64,000 nt of DNA from Pseudopithomyces maydicus (GCA_026873275.1 JANTUC010000002.1:1426001-1490000), one strand, 5' to 3'; shown: positions 44,796-57,207, counted from the stretch's first letter. The notes: a model not told the origin generated them from the sequence alone. Translations and numbers: made by a program.

Positions 44796-47700
44796 CTCGG
44801 CAATTGTCTCGTTGGCTATCAAGCAATATTGAACAATGTTTACGATAAAAGCGCGACACAGTAATGCTTATGTTAGAGTCTAGGTGTGGAAAGATTTTCA
44901 GCTGGGTTGTTGTCAGCTGCTAGTTGGTCGGGTCCTTCTTTCCATGTTATCAATATATGACGAAGAAGTCATGATGCCTATTGAAGGAAGGTACACTACG
45001 TTACTGTTTTCCTTGAATGTTAGTCATGGAACAGACGAGGAAAGCGCGTCTAGTTGCCAGCAGCTAATACATAGTTATAGAGGGAGACAAGGCATAGATT
45101 ATTCGTGATATATCATGGAAAATTTCCCTTGAACGCGACCACCACTCTGTACATCGCATTTCGTATTGCCAGCCGAATAGTACATAGTTTATATGCGATC
45201 CTTCCATATCAATGTCTACTTCAACGAGCAATTTGTCGCGAAGATTCAACATGCCGAGGGAAAGTGGTACTGGTACTCAAGATCCTCAGTAAACTCTGAT
45301 TATCTTCTACAAAGAAAGATAATGCCTCACTAATCTTTCTTTTCATCTGATAGGCTTAATTACATTTCAAAAAAGCCACAAGAGTGAGCTACCTACCACT
45401 TACAGCGATGGATGCTATGCTTAGTCCTCGGTTCTTCCTCTGTGACCACCATTTTAATTGTATATCAAAGACCAGTCATCTATCATTCAAAACTTAGACT
45501 ACACATAATGTGCTCACTAGGTGCAATCGTACCGACTCTTTCAAAGTTATATGATTATCTGCTTCATGGCCCACAATCGGACTGACTCACTCCGAAGCCT
45601 GTAACATACTATGGCTCATCGCACTTTGGAGGAATTCGGCCCATACTTCCAGGTGTTTCAAAGTCATGCAATTCCTAATCAATGCATTCCAAAATCGTTA
45701 CAGACAAGAGAAGCATGGTAGCAGGTTCGAATTTACGTGGACATGTACGTCATCGGGCTTTCTCGGGCGCACAAATGAAGCACCGGTCGATCAGTTTGGT
45801 GTCCTCGAATTTTTCCGTCAATGGATCAATTAGGGAGTGCGTCTATCTTTTACCCTGAATGCTCCTTATATCAATGCCTCACATGACATTAGGCTTACGT
45901 ACTACAAGAGACCCTTGTTGTAATTGACGCAGAATATTCCGAAAGGGTGTCAGCTATTCTAGTTAATGGATCTCAAAGAACTCTGACTTCCTGACACTTG
46001 TGGTAGCCAATATCGCTTCTGCTTTAGCGCGTACCAAGTGGTCATATCTTTGAAATTACAGGACTCAGATTTCGTGGGGTAGCAAAGACAATGAACAAAG
46101 ACTCGACAAGCCAAACCATCAAATTTACCGGTCCAGAATAATTGTTGATGTGTGACTTTTGATCTGTACCCATGAAATTGATGAAATGAAAAAGCGGCAT
46201 AGATGTCTGAAACATGAAATCTACCGAGGTAGACAAAGTGAGAGCAAATCCTGATCAAGGTAAGGAACGAACCTCTACAGGGATTGAATCCAGACGCGCT
46301 CCACCAAACCTAATGTTGCGGTACCTAGGTACACAGTGGGGCACTCACCTGGGTACTGTGACGACGTTGGTCTTGGACATCCGTGGGCAGCGTGGCAGAA
46401 GTCATAGTCTATACCATGGATGGTATAGCGTGCGGGATCTTTCAGGGGATACGGTGCAAATTCCTATTCATTTCTCTTCATACTACAAGCATAAAAAGCT
46501 TAGCACGATACTAGTGTCTCCCCGGTCAGTTTTTCCAACGGTTTTGCTGATCACAGTTAATTTATGTCGGTGCAATTGTGGAGATGCTGTTCGACAAGAA
46601 AATTTTCGGGAGCTCCGTGCATACCCTTTTTAAATTCATTGGTAAAATGGAATGAAGAGTTATGAAAAGCGATAGCTTTATTCATAGATTTTACTTGCGG
46701 TAGCTTCAATTCGAACATCCGGACAAATAGGGTTGTTGCAATACAAACATGAACATAAAAAAGTCTTTTTCGTCACCGAAAGCGAAGTACAAGACAAGCA
46801 AATCCACCGGCAGATCCATAATGTGGGGAGACGCCACATGACAGCTCGCTTATGATTTCTCACTTGACAACGGGACCAGCCTTCCTTGCTCACCCGGTCC
46901 CGCAGCCACATCGAACCCACTATCCCCAGGAGTCTGACATCCAGCAACATCTTGAACTCCAATGCCTCGCAGATGCATGGGACCAGTTTTACCAGCTGCG
47001 CATGAGCTCTAGGTATCAATAACCCTTATGCATATGCATATGCATATGTGTTTTTTTTTTTGTTTTTGTTTTTCTGTCTTCATCTTTGCGAAAACAAACT
47101 CTCGTGGAAAGAATCGTGATCGTCGAGTCATGTGCCGGTGGGACGTTGAGCGATACTAATCACACGGTTCACCACAGCAACTTTAACATTCCACGTTGGC
47201 TTAGTTTCTTGGATGATGGGCAAGCCGCAGACGTTTGTATTTACTAAGATGGCAGTGCATCTACCGAGGGTGAATCCCTACCTTCACATGTTTCATAGCT
47301 GGTTCAGAGATCTTTAGACCCCTGCTCAACTGAAGAGCTAAGCCAAGAACAACTCTCCTCGCATTAGCGAAGTGCAATCTCAGGTTCAACGGCGAAAAGC
47401 AACTCGATTGTGACAGGATGTCAAGCATGCTGCAGGATGCGGACGCTATACGGAGATAGCCGACGACTTTGTATCTGGTTACTCCAAATGACCCCGGAAT
47501 GGAAACTTCATGCGGTGCAGATTAATGCCACTTATAACTATGGTCTACTGGAAATCTGCCCAGTTGACAAAATCTGTGTACGCGTGGCTTTTACAATCTT
47601 GTTTAGGTGGTTTTCACATCGGACTGGATGCGCTCCGCATTTCGGTTGTTTCGATGGCAGTCTGAATATTGTAGTTCATCTCGTGGTAATGCGTACCTCT

Positions 47701-48235
47701 TCGATCAATCGAAACACCAAATAACGGCCAGTTATTGTTTACCGTTGGTCGAGTTTTGTATTTTGACGTGAAAGGTGATTTGCTTCCCCCAGGCCACTAG
47801 AACCGGTGGCAACAGTTGTTCTTGCGTCAGTTCGTATAGCATTTGCGGGGAACATCACACGATTGCATAACGCCTAAGTCAAGACTCTAGTACTTCTGAC
47901 GTTCTTATCGTGCTTTATTTTTTTCTTTGTCACACGATTCAGGAGCTGTTTGCGATCATGACAAAAACCTAGTCGTCCCCTGCAGCACTGGATCTATCAC
48001 CCTGGTCTATTGGTCGGGCCCACTCCTCATCCGTGGAATAAGAAAACTCAACTTTCTTGGAAAGGATGGCGTGTTCCAATCTACTGTCTACGTACGCAAT
48101 CCGGCTATACTGGAGCAGACGCACTTATGATGAGCATGCGCCAGCCTCTGCCCCGCTCAACCCTTTATCGATACATTCATAAATTGTTACGGTAGCTCAT
48201 ACATCTAAATCTACCATAAGATTACTTTCGATATC
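44796..48235. other. 3.4 kb gene-poor, AT-rich block
   Basis: No gene supported. The sequence is AT-rich with short frames on both strands (longest 139 codons, 46,214-46,633) and no recognised domain. A (TATGCA) repeat at 47,027-47,047 is followed by T-rich runs (47,051-47,073). It may be decayed repeat, but I recognise no element and no terminal repeats. Confidence 0.5.
47027..47047. repeat. TATGCA simple repeat followed by poly-T
   Basis: Three and a half copies of tatgca, self-complementary, followed directly by T runs. Could form a cruciform; no evidence of function. Confidence 0.8.
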
Positions 48236-49710
48236 ATGCCTGGCGGAATACATCCCCCGGTAGATGTTATACTATCATGGCCGACTCCGAATTACGTGAA
48301 TCCCATCACTCGACCAAAGGCCGCAACTATATTCGCCTGCACACTCGGCCCCCTCACAATATTTCTTCTCTTCGCGAGGCTTTGGGTCAGAATATACTAT
48401 CAACGAAATACCGGACTGGATGATTGGTTGATGTTAATAGCGAGTGTCAGTGACTCCCTTGGCACACTTACTTCATTACGCTCACAAATCTAGATACCTC
48501 TTATTGCATTGACTGTCCTTATTCCATTAGGTAACCGCTACCTCCCCAAGAAGATGACAATCCTTCTAACAGCATGTTAGCATTGGATGTCCACCACTTC
48601 AACAAACATGTGTGGGATGTGGAATGGCCGTTCTACATCGTTCAACGAAAATATGTCCTCGCCGTAGAAACGACATTCTGTGTCGCTTCCGGACTAATAA
48701 AAGTGTCCATTCTTCTATTCTATAAGCGCCTCGGCTCCCACGCAGTCTCGAAATCTTTTCAATGGACCACCAAAGCTACGATAGCTTTCATAACCGCCTA
48801 CTCCATTGCGTTCACGCTCGTCCCAATCTTTGGCTGCCAACCCTTCTCTGCATTTTGGGACCAGCTTGACATCATAAAGATCGCAAAAGGCTACAAATAT
48901 AAATGTTTCAATGAGGGCGCGGATGTCTTCTCGGCTGCCGTCATCTCTACCGTACAGGACCTGATCACCGCCGTGCTTCCAACATTCATATACTGGAAAC
49001 TGCAAATGCCAGCGCGGCAGAAGGTTGCGCTCTTCATTATCTTCGCATTTGGTTACAGCGTCGTCGCAATTGGTGTCTTGCGCTCGTATTTTACTTGGCA
49101 AGTCTTCTTTGAGACGTACGATGCTACATGGGCAGTATGGGATTGCTTCATCTCCGCCTTATTGGAAATATACATCGGGGCAATATGTGCCAATATACCT
49201 GCATTCAAGGTGTTTTTCCAAGTTATCTTCCGTATCAATACCTCGCCAACAGGATCGAGGTCCAACAAGTACATCCCCGGTACCAAGAGCTCGACGAACA
49301 GGCGAACGGGTTCCTCTTTCTCAACCTCCTCATTTTCCAAGAGGTCATTGCGGAAGGCTCGGGACTATGGAAGAATTTCCGAGCTTTCCTCGGATCTGAT
49401 GGTTACTAGTGATGATGGCACGACCCAACTAGAGGAAATCGTCGCGCCTGCGCAAACCTCAAGGCAAGACTCGATGGACACCAGGTCTGGTGTGACTGAT
49501 GACATTGAGATGGGAATTCTGCATATGCGATTTCATCCCGAAGCACGCCAGTCTAAGCGGGATATATCACCTAGCCAGGAAGGTGCTCAAGCGTTGCCAC
49601 AGATGCCTTCGCCTTATCCTGCGGCTCAATTACGACTCCCAACACGACCAAAAACGTTCTCTAGTATGCAGGAGCTTAAAAGTAAACCAGCATGGCAAAA
49701 TTGGACTTGA
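48236..49710 (+). CDS. Pth11/SAT4-type rhodopsin-domain membrane protein
   Basis: Exons 48236-48445, 48494-48530, 48581-49710; 458 residues, phases close. Seven hydrophobic segments: IFACTLGPLTIFLLFARLW, MLIAS-IPLIALTVLIPL across intron 1, then VETTFCVASGLIKVSILLFY, ATIAFITAYSIAFTLVPIF, a long loop, VALFIIFAFGYSVVAIGVL and LLEIYIGAICANIPAF. The family mark LDDWLM follows helix 1, and ISILLFYKRL-type sequence lies before helix 4. The cytosolic tail (~150 residues) is Ser/Thr/Arg-rich. These fungal proteins are predicted non-canonical GPCRs; Pth11 itself has a CFEM domain that is absent here. Ligand unknown. Confidence 0.9.
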
Positions 49711-50064
49711 TCAAACAGTGTATCGTCACTGTAAACCTTGTGTCATTGATGTCAACAGCAGCACCAGACTCACAGAGCATACGCGCATCAACGGAATGAC
49801 CGTTATAGCTATAGAACGTCTAGAAGACCTGAGTGCTGGCTGACAAACATACAAAACTATGTCATGGTCATTTAAGGGCTGCCCGGAGCTGGCGACTTCA
49901 CAGTTGCGTCTCAGACTCTATCACAGCGACTGGAGAGTCAGGTCAACGGCCATGTACCAGCATGGATAGCTCTACTACATATCCGAATTCATCATGATTG
50001 CTTCGTGACCTTCCTACTCCCTTATGGCTGCCCTAATTCGTCTTTCTCCAGCTTCCACCTCTGT
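49711..50064. other. short convergent intergenic region
   Basis: About 350 bp between the 3' ends of the rhodopsin-domain gene and the small secreted protein gene. No element recognised. Confidence 0.45.
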
Positions 50065-50754
50065 TCACCGCTCAATTTCTTTCTTCTTACACTCCTCCGC
50101 ATTTGCCTTCATGTTTTCTTCGTGCGTCAATCTATCGGCATAGATGTCTCTATGCGAATCTCCAAAACCTAGTGACTTTCCAATCGCAGACCCACCGTGC
50201 GCCGCTATATTTCCCAATCCCATCCCTACTCCAGTAACAGCCCCCAAAACACCCGCAACAGTATTCCCTGTGACGTCAACTACATCCTTCACAGCACCAC
50301 AAACAGTGTCGGACAACGCTATAGCAGCATGCTGCGCATGATCAAGGGCGCCCTGCTCGTCCTCATCAGATGACCATGCGTCTTCATCGCCTTCCTGCCT
50401 GTTCTTATCAACTCTCGTCCCATCTAGCTAGGACACTTGCCTTAATAATATGTATGAAACTATGCGCTTACTTGGGGCATGTGGTAGCGTCTTGCTTGGG
50501 CTGCGCCTTCTTGCCAGGCAAGATGTCAAGATCCACAACACGATTTTCAAGGACCTTTACCATTGCGATGTTAGAATACGGTTGCTGCGCGATGATGTAT
50601 TGAAGCTGCTAAAACATAGCGAGATGAGGTTCTGGGTCGGATAAATGCCGCAGGTGGCATGTGGAAGTGCGTCATGGTGAAGCACTACTGCAAGGCTATC
50701 TAGGTAGGGTAAACTCACGCAAAGCCCCATGACGAGGATACAAAGCTTATGCAT
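50065..50754 (-). CDS. small secreted glycine-rich protein, 168 aa
   Basis: Three exons: 50719-50754, 50472-50608, 50065-50398; phases close at 168 residues. MHKLCILVMGLC, ended by a GTGAGT donor, looks like a short signal peptide. Exon 2 encodes NIAMVKVLENRVVDLDILPG and a Lys/Gln-rich linker. Exon 3 starts acidic (QEGDEDAWSSDEDEQG), then a Gly/Val/Ala zipper-like stretch (GNTVAGVLGAVTGVGMGLG) and a charged Lys/Glu end. Only about four Cys, so it is not a Cys-rich effector. No family recognised. The acceptors at 50,609 and 50,399 were chosen by frame and could shift by a few bases. Placed between two receptor-type genes. Confidence 0.65.
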
Positions 50755-51285
50755 GCCAGAAGCTAGTCTATCCAGAACGGAGAAGAATGCAATAGAATAG
50801 TAGTTTCTCTAATCCGTCGTATTGACTCGACACCTTTTGCACTCATTTCCAAATTGCAGTTTCTCTAAAGGTTGAGTCACGGCTTGTGTACGCGTTTTTG
50901 GTGACACTTCATAATTCTGAGTATCTGCATTTTCTTCTGCAAAGATTTTCGAGTTTTTTCCGCCATCGTAGAAGAAAATTGTCGTCTGGCAGTGAACGCA
51001 TAGGGTTTTGTGGCTACCTACGTCTCAAACCTGCAGTCTCCGTGAGAACCATGCGTGGGCGTAATTCTCTTAGACGTAAGACTAGTGAGAGATGTAACAG
51101 GAAAGATGTGGGTGAGCAGGCTGCACAGCCTTCCAAATGTGTAGATCAGATGATTCTTTGAGGCTCGAAATTGTTTGCTATCGATCTCCGATAAAGTGCT
51201 TGTTATTATTCGTTGAGAGCTTATCAAAAACGTGAGAATTCTACAAGTCTAATGTGTCGCATGCGTAGGTCCTGCGTGGAGAAAC
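50755..51285. other. intergenic, no gene seen
   Basis: About 530 bp upstream of the small secreted protein gene and downstream of the second rhodopsin-domain gene. Nothing recognised. Confidence 0.45.
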
Positions 51286-52572
51286 CTAAACCAAGTGAAC
51301 TCCACGCGGCTGCCCTTGGTCCATCTCGATGTCTTCCGCAAACTGCCCCGCCATTTCGCTCCTGACGCTGACAGTATTCACCACATTTATCTGCAACCTT
51401 TCTTCACTATCTTTCTGCGTATAGCTAATATGGAATAGACTCTTCTTCCTCTCTCCCGCCAACACGTCTCCCTGCACGCTTGAGATCGCTGTTTCGCGTG
51501 GCGAGCGCTTGTGAGAAAGCAACGAGAAGGACGATGCCGTCTTGATATGCGTGAAAAACTTGGGAACGACGGGAAGGAAGAGCACAAACATTCCCGAGGC
51601 GATTTCCCCGTAGCAGGCAATGGACATATACATGGAATCGCGGGTGAAGTCTGTGGATTTCATTTGGCGGTCGTTGTAGTATAGACACATTATTGCGAAT
51701 CCGCAGGGACTACGCAAATAGTTAGATTAGGTAGGGATGAGGCAGATGAGACGGCGAAAAACAACTTACATGATGCCTGCGAAGAAAACAATAGAGAGTT
51801 TAAGGCGCTGGCGACGTTCAACGCGCATGAGATTCCAAATAACCTTCTGCGTTAGGAAGAGCATCGAGAGGTCGCCGATTAGATTGACGATCGCAGTAGA
51901 CATGGCAATGAGACCGATTTGCATGCACTTTCCGTTGATCCAAGGCTTCCACGCGCGCTGAATGGGCTGGCAGTTGAATATCATCAGAAACACGATGATA
52001 AAGTAGTAGACAAGATTCGTCCAGATCAAGCCGTGGATGATATAATAAGTTTTAGACTGTGCGCCACGTGGGACGAAGATGCGTAGGACTTGTATCAACA
52101 TTGCGACCTTGATCGTGACAATTGAGATGTTGTAGAATATCGAGGATATGCGGTACCACAAGAGGTACTTTCCAAAGGTAAGCCATGTGATGTCCCAGCT
52201 ATGGATAATTGGTGCGAATTGATTTATCATGAAGCCGCATGCGATGTGGATGATAGCAGCAATCTATACGAGATTAGTCTCTCATGGTAGACCCGTGTTG
52301 TGGAAGGTTTGCATACCCAGGCGAACGGTATTAGATCTGCATCTCATTAGCGATCTTGCATTACGACACCAGACGGCAAAATACTCACAGTCTTCCAGAT
52401 GGAGCTTCTGCATGATCCAAAGCTTGACCAAGAATCGGAACCAAGTGAAGAGAGTGACGGTAACGAGGGAGATGCCCAACGTCGCATACGCCAGCCCAGC
52501 CTCGTTCGGCGGGTGCTCTAGGTTCGATACATGCCCTGGAGGCGGTTTCCTAACCGCACTATTCAGGTCCAT
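51286..52572 (-). CDS. Pth11/SAT4-type rhodopsin-domain membrane protein
   Basis: Exons 52389-52572, 52317-52336, 51770-52263, 51286-51709; 373 residues, phases close. The 20-nt second exon encodes YLIPFAW, completing LEDYLIPFAW, the equivalent of the LDDWLM mark in the neighbour. Hydrophobic segments include ATLGISLVTVTLFTWFRFLV, IAAIIHIACGF, ISIVTIKVAMLIQVLRIF, LIWTNLVYYFIIVFLMIF followed by NCQPIQRAW, and CYGEIASGMFVLFLPVVP. The NCxPxxxxW motif after helix 4 is a hallmark of the family. The tail is shorter (~90 residues) and Ser-rich. Probable membrane sensor; ligand unknown. Confidence 0.9.
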
Positions 52573-53493
52573 CGCAGCGTTTGAATCGGTTGCATACCGC
52601 GTTAAGAAGGCAAGGTAAAGCGCACAAAGTAAGAATCAGGTTTCGAAACGCGTGCTCGGGCAAGGCTCAACATAAAGGCGTACGGGGACTGGAGTCCTTG
52701 CCAGCAACTCATGGTCCGCCCTGCATCGGTGTCTGCGAGACAGAGCCATTCCGGAAATAGCTTCTGTGTGAGCGTAGACTAACCGTTTTGCAGATTCCCG
52801 ATTGCTCTCTCGAATATTAGCTGCGCTTGGAAGAAGCTTCAGCCAATCGTTTGAGCAAGGGTATTTACTTGTGCCTCGCGACGAATAAGCATATCGCCGA
52901 CACGGACGTAAGGCTTCTGGCAAAGATCTCACTAACAGCGGGCGTGTAAGAAGTTTGAAACAATGTTTGTGAAGTTAAAGATCTGGATGATGCATCAATC
53001 GAATTCCCGGTGACCAAGATGGATGATCATGGTGGGTTCATTACCAACGTACCATGCGCATCAACTCCGTTCCCGAACATCAACCTACTGGCAATATAAA
53101 ACGACTTACGATCACGCATACAGCGTCGCTCCTGCGATCGCCGTCCCAAAAGTTGCACAACCCCTTTGTTGCAAGCCTTTCCAATGCCACCAGTAAGACG
53201 AGGCTGTCTGATGGGCGTGCAAGTCATCCGCTGACGCTGATGCTGTCTGATCGCACATCGGTTAGAAGGATGCTACACTAGCCACCTTTGGATCAAAGGC
53301 GCATATGCCATTTGGCAACTCATTCCGGACAACAATGTGGGAGACGAACGAAGCCCGTACGTCGGCATTGCGTATAAAGCACCTGTACCACCCCGGCCAG
53401 GTGGCGATGGCCGCACAAAGCTCTTCAATCAAGAAGCCACCGCGGCGACGCTCAGGATCTTTTTGCTGAATCAGTGTGGGGTCGACTTGTTTA
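52573..53493. other. intergenic, no supported gene
   Basis: About 920 bp. A minus-strand frame of 98 codons (52,636-52,932) is Arg/Ser-rich without a recognised domain and is not called. Confidence 0.45.
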
Positions 53494-54789
53494 TCAGCTA
53501 TGCAGACCAATGAAAGGATAAGCGACTGCAGCCAGATGCCAGGCTGGACCCCAATTTCCATCAATTAAGCGCTCAGACTGCATCAACAATTGTTCCTTCA
53601 TCTGAGGCTCGTGGAACATGAGCGTTCGGCGCATCGTTTGATCGAAACCAATCCTGGCCCCCGTCCGGGTGAACAGGTCGCTGAGCTCAATATGCTCTAG
53701 CCTCAATTCCGAGGCAATACTGGCCAGCACATGGCCCCATTCCCCATTCCTGAGAATGCAATGACTGATCGTTAGAGACTTCAACCATCCGTGTGCAGGC
53801 TCGAGGAACTGCAGCAGGTCTTCCGCCTCAGGGACTTGAAAAAGATACAGTCTGCATGTTTTCAGGCGCGGATATTTGCAGTGCTGTGCCATTTCCGAAA
53901 GAACGTTCTCTTGCAGGCTACTGAAACACGACAAATCTAAGTTCTCGAGGTTTCTCAACTTCGAGAGAAACCGGACAAGGAACGATGTTTTTCCGACAGG
54001 CATTTCAAACCCGTCTTCCAGAGATCTCCAGTCCCGTATATTAATTTTCAAGACTTTCAGCCCCAGGAAAATGTCGTCAAATCTGGACATCAACGGTGCT
54101 AAGCTTTCGAGTCGTCCAGTGCTGACGGCGCCGTACCGCCTTTGTGGGTCGATCGTAATGGTCTGAACGATTAGTTTAGACATGGCAACAGCTGCCATAG
54201 TGGTGACGAAGGGTCGGCTCATTTCATTCTGGCTACTTTCGCAATAGCGACGCCCAAACAAGAGGAAGTTCTTCTTCATACCATCATACGCAAACACGAT
54301 GGACTGCAGGCTTCCCAAGTTCTCAAAGACGGAAATGAGCGCTTTGCGATCGTATCGCGTTTCATTCCAGAATCTCGTGGCCTGTTCGAATCTGGTCTCG
54401 ACCTCGCTGTAGCGAGCTTGCACGTCATTCCGCCTGTCCTGGTCCTGCTGCAGGTCGGCCTCAATGATTCCCTTTTCCAACTCCCAGAGGCGGATAGCAA
54501 ATCGCGGAGTGGCGTCGATAATCAGAACCCGGAGGCTTCTTCCAAAATACGAGTCTGAGGTGATTTGTGTCAATTTATCCAGGCTCTCAGATGTCCACGC
54601 GACCATGCGGGTGCGGAAAAAACGTTGGCGGAACGAATGAATGGACTGCTGATTAAGCGAATGCGAGACTAACCGAAAAGAGCGGAAGGAGTCAATGTCG
54701 AGATGGTCTGCAACGTGCTCTACAAGTTCAGTAGGAAGGGCTGGTAGCATGTTTGAAGGGAAATGAGTTTCGAATTGAGCAAAGCACAA
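53494..54789 (-). CDS. F-box protein
   Basis: Single-exon frame of 431 residues; start at MCFAQFET or at the inner MLPALPTE (residue 14). LPALPTELVEHVADHL with DIDSFRSFRLVSHSL is a typical fungal F-box, which links to Skp1 in SCF ubiquitin ligases. The remainder has leucine-rich strand/helix alternation (LKVLKINIRDW, LRNLENLDLSCFSSL, LKSLTISHCIL, LRLEHIELSDL), suggesting irregular LRRs as substrate-binding part. A charged helical stretch lies near residues 105-145. Target unknown. Confidence 0.85.
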   Translation of the reverse strand: MCFAQFETHFPSNMLPALPTELVEHVADHLDIDSFRSFRLVSHSLNQQSIHSFRQRFFRTRMVAWTSESLDKLTQITSDSYFGRSLRVLIIDATPRFAIRLWELEKGIIEADLQQDQDRRNDVQARYSEVETRFEQATRFWNETRYDRKALISVFENLGSLQSIVFAYDGMKKNFLLFGRRYCESSQNEMSRPFVTTMAAVAMSKLIVQTITIDPQRRYGAVSTGRLESLAPLMSRFDDIFLGLKVLKINIRDWRSLEDGFEMPVGKTSFLVRFLSKLRNLENLDLSCFSSLQENVLSEMAQHCKYPRLKTCRLYLFQVPEAEDLLQFLEPAHGWLKSLTISHCILRNGEWGHVLASIASELRLEHIELSDLFTRTGARIGFDQTMRRTLMFHEPQMKEQLLMQSERLIDGNWGPAWHLAAVAYPFIGLHS

Positions 54790-55104
54790 GTTGAATTGAG
54801 GAGAGGGTATTTATCAGTCTGCTGACTGTGAAGGCTGCAGCAAGGTTGCAGAAAGTGGAGAAGCAGTCACGGGCGGCCTATGACGATCGCGCTAATGTGA
54901 ATTGGGAAGAGTGTTCCCTTCATCACTTTTACAGGCCTGTGCCCAGGTGTTTCCAGAGACACGTGAAGTGTTGCACTGCTGATTGATGAGCAATATCGTA
55001 TTGTCGTGGAAGCGCGAGCGTCCGAAGTCCGTCGGTCTAGACTACCTGCAGTTAATCCTCAAGAACTCGAACATCGCCCAGAGCTAAATGGCGTGGTATT
55101 GATT
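54790..55104. other. short intergenic region
   Basis: About 315 bp between the F-box gene start and the WKF gene end, both minus strand. Nothing recognised. Confidence 0.4.
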
Positions 55105-56841
55105 CTAATCGCTATCTTCTTGGCTAGTAGTTCTGTCACCGCTCCCATCGGAGCTGTCCGTATCAGAATCTGCGTCTGAGCCGTCTTCGTCATCACTGCT
55201 TTCCTCACTGCTTTCCTCACTGCTTTCCTCACTGCTCTCCTCACTGCTCTCTTCCGATGAACTCTCCTCCTCACTGCTGCTACTGTCAGAGCTCTCGTCG
55301 CTTGATATGCTAGTTCGGCGTTTCCTCTTGCGCGCGGTAGTCTGGGGAACTGATCGTGCAGGGTCGGACAATTCTTGCTGTGTGATTTGCCGAAGTCCGG
55401 ACTGCGGGGTCGTCGTAGCAGGCATGGCCATTTTCAAGGCAGAGCAGAGAGCTTCTGCACGACTTCGCTTGAGTCGTCTGATATACCCCTCAGAATAAGG
55501 GTGGTCGACCATGTTCAGAGCATCTCCTTCCAGTCGCCTCCTCCTCCGTTCTTTGGCTAAGCGCTCTTGCAACGCAGCCTCTTTCAATGCTTCACGCTCA
55601 TCCATTGGATCCTTGCGCTCCGCCTCGTCGATCTCCATGATGGCCTTTGACCACCGGTCTCTCAGTCTGTTAATGATACCGACACCTTGGAGACCCCTTA
55701 TGTATTCGAGCAAGGCATCAGAATACGTATCCGGGATTCGAAAGATGTTCAGGGCATTGTCCAAGATATCGTTTTGGGTGGCTTTGTTAAATTTCCAATT
55801 TGATCGATCTTGATGATACTGGTGAAGATAGTTGAGATATCGGGAGGGATCCTTCTTTCCCTTTGAAGGGGCCGTGCCTTTGGGTATCTAGCTGCAAGTC
55901 AGTCCATGCTTGAAATGCGCGAGTGAAATGATGATTGGTAGATGTCTGTCCTCGAAGACAACAGTCGTGTGAAGTGCAGTACTGACCAAAGAGGTTGGTG
56001 GGTTGCTATTCGCAATGTGTACTTTCGGCGGTTCCGTGAATTGTGAGACTTCAGCTGGGGTGAAATCGGCACTGGAACCTTTCTGCTCTGCGACCCACTT
56101 CTTGAACAGGTTAGAAGCACTGTTGCCGTCGCTCGTTTTGGTGTCGGGGGTGAAGGTCACCGACTTGCGTCGGTCGGTCTTTGGTGGCGAAAGACTGGAG
56201 CTGCTGTCCTTCAAGGAAGGACCCAGTTGCCTCTGAGGGGTGGCTAGAAAAGCGGGAGCATGGTGGTCGATTTCGGTGGAGGGAAGTAAGTCAGCTTGGC
56301 CTGGTGAGAGAGATGGTGTTCGTAGGCTTGCCGGGGCTGCGAGACGGGAGTCGGTGACGAGTGAGTGAGATTGTTTGGAGGCTACTTTGGCTTGTGCGGG
56401 CTCTTTCTTTTTCCGATAGTTGGTATCGCCGCCCTTCTTCTTGCGGTAGTTGGAGTCGCCTTTGGCACCTGCAGGTGCCCTGTCAGCTGACGGTGGTTCG
56501 CTCTGTGCTGGCTTCGGCTCGTCGAAATCTGGACGTGGAGCAGCAGCGGCGTGTCCGTCGAAGAGGCCGCTCTCCTGGGCATACTTTGTCTTTTTCACAG
56601 ATGCACCCTCATTGTCAGCGGCACGGGCGTGGTGTTTGCGCTTGCCAAGACTGGAGCTGTTCTGGGGCGTGTGGCCAGCAGAGGTGTCGGGCTCCAGGGG
56701 ACTGGCTTCACGGGTGGACACATTGGCGTGCTGCTGGCGGAGGACAGCAGCGGACGGGTGATTGGGCTGGGGGTCCTCTGCGCTCTTGAGCTTCAAGCCC
56801 AGGCGCTTCCAGGCGGGCACGAAGGCTGGGGGTTGGGCCAT
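55105..56841 (-). CDS. WKF-domain protein (C7orf50-like)
   Basis: Exons 55987-56841 and 55105-55887 with a 99 bp intron; 545 residues from MAQPPAFVPAWKRLGL. The first half is disordered and basic, with a duplicated NYRKKK motif (SNYRKKKGGDTNYRKKKE) and a nuclear-type signal (GKRKHHARAADN). The second exon starts the WKF domain: RYLNYLHQYHQDRSNWKFNK, then helices (ALNIFRIPDTYSDALLEYI). The C-terminus is a Ser/Glu run (SSEE repeated) and acidic. Human C7orf50, which carries this domain, is nucleolar and RNA-binding; ribosome assembly is a plausible role but inferred. Shares a promoter region with the proteasome gene. Confidence 0.86.
55196..55290 (-). repeat. Ser-Ser-Glu-Glu coding repeat
   Basis: Near-perfect 12-base tandem units (tcctcactgctt / tcctcactgctc on the plus strand) encoding SSEE, about six copies. 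Expected to vary in length between strains without loss of frame. Confidence 0.85.
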
Positions 56842-57207
56842 GTTGCAAGAAGAAAATGGGGGAGTGTTTACGACGCGGCCCGGCGGCTGTCCATCGCTCA
56901 AGCCCGAATCAGCTGTCGTGCTTGGTTGCCAGAGCACGCAGAGGCCAAATGAGAGGGTGCGGGTGAATTTTTGGAGGTGCCAAGACGAGCGCGCAGCCAA
57001 TCAGGCCGCTCACGCCTGCCCCGGGCGATGATCGCCTTGCCCGAGCGACGACAGCTCCAGGCTGCCCGCAACGCGTAACGGCTCGACGACCGACACTCCA
57101 TCGCCCGGCACCCAGGCCCAGAACCCCCCTCCGCTTACGCCCAATTTCCTCGAGCTCCCGCAGCTGAACGACCCCGCGACACATAAACACAAACACACCC
57201 CGCCATC
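56842..57207. promoter_or_regulatory. bidirectional promoter, WKF protein / proteasome alpha-1
   Basis: 366 bp, GC-rich, between divergent start codons of two genes expected to be constitutively expressed. No Rpn4-type element of the yeast kind was seen. Confidence 0.6.
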
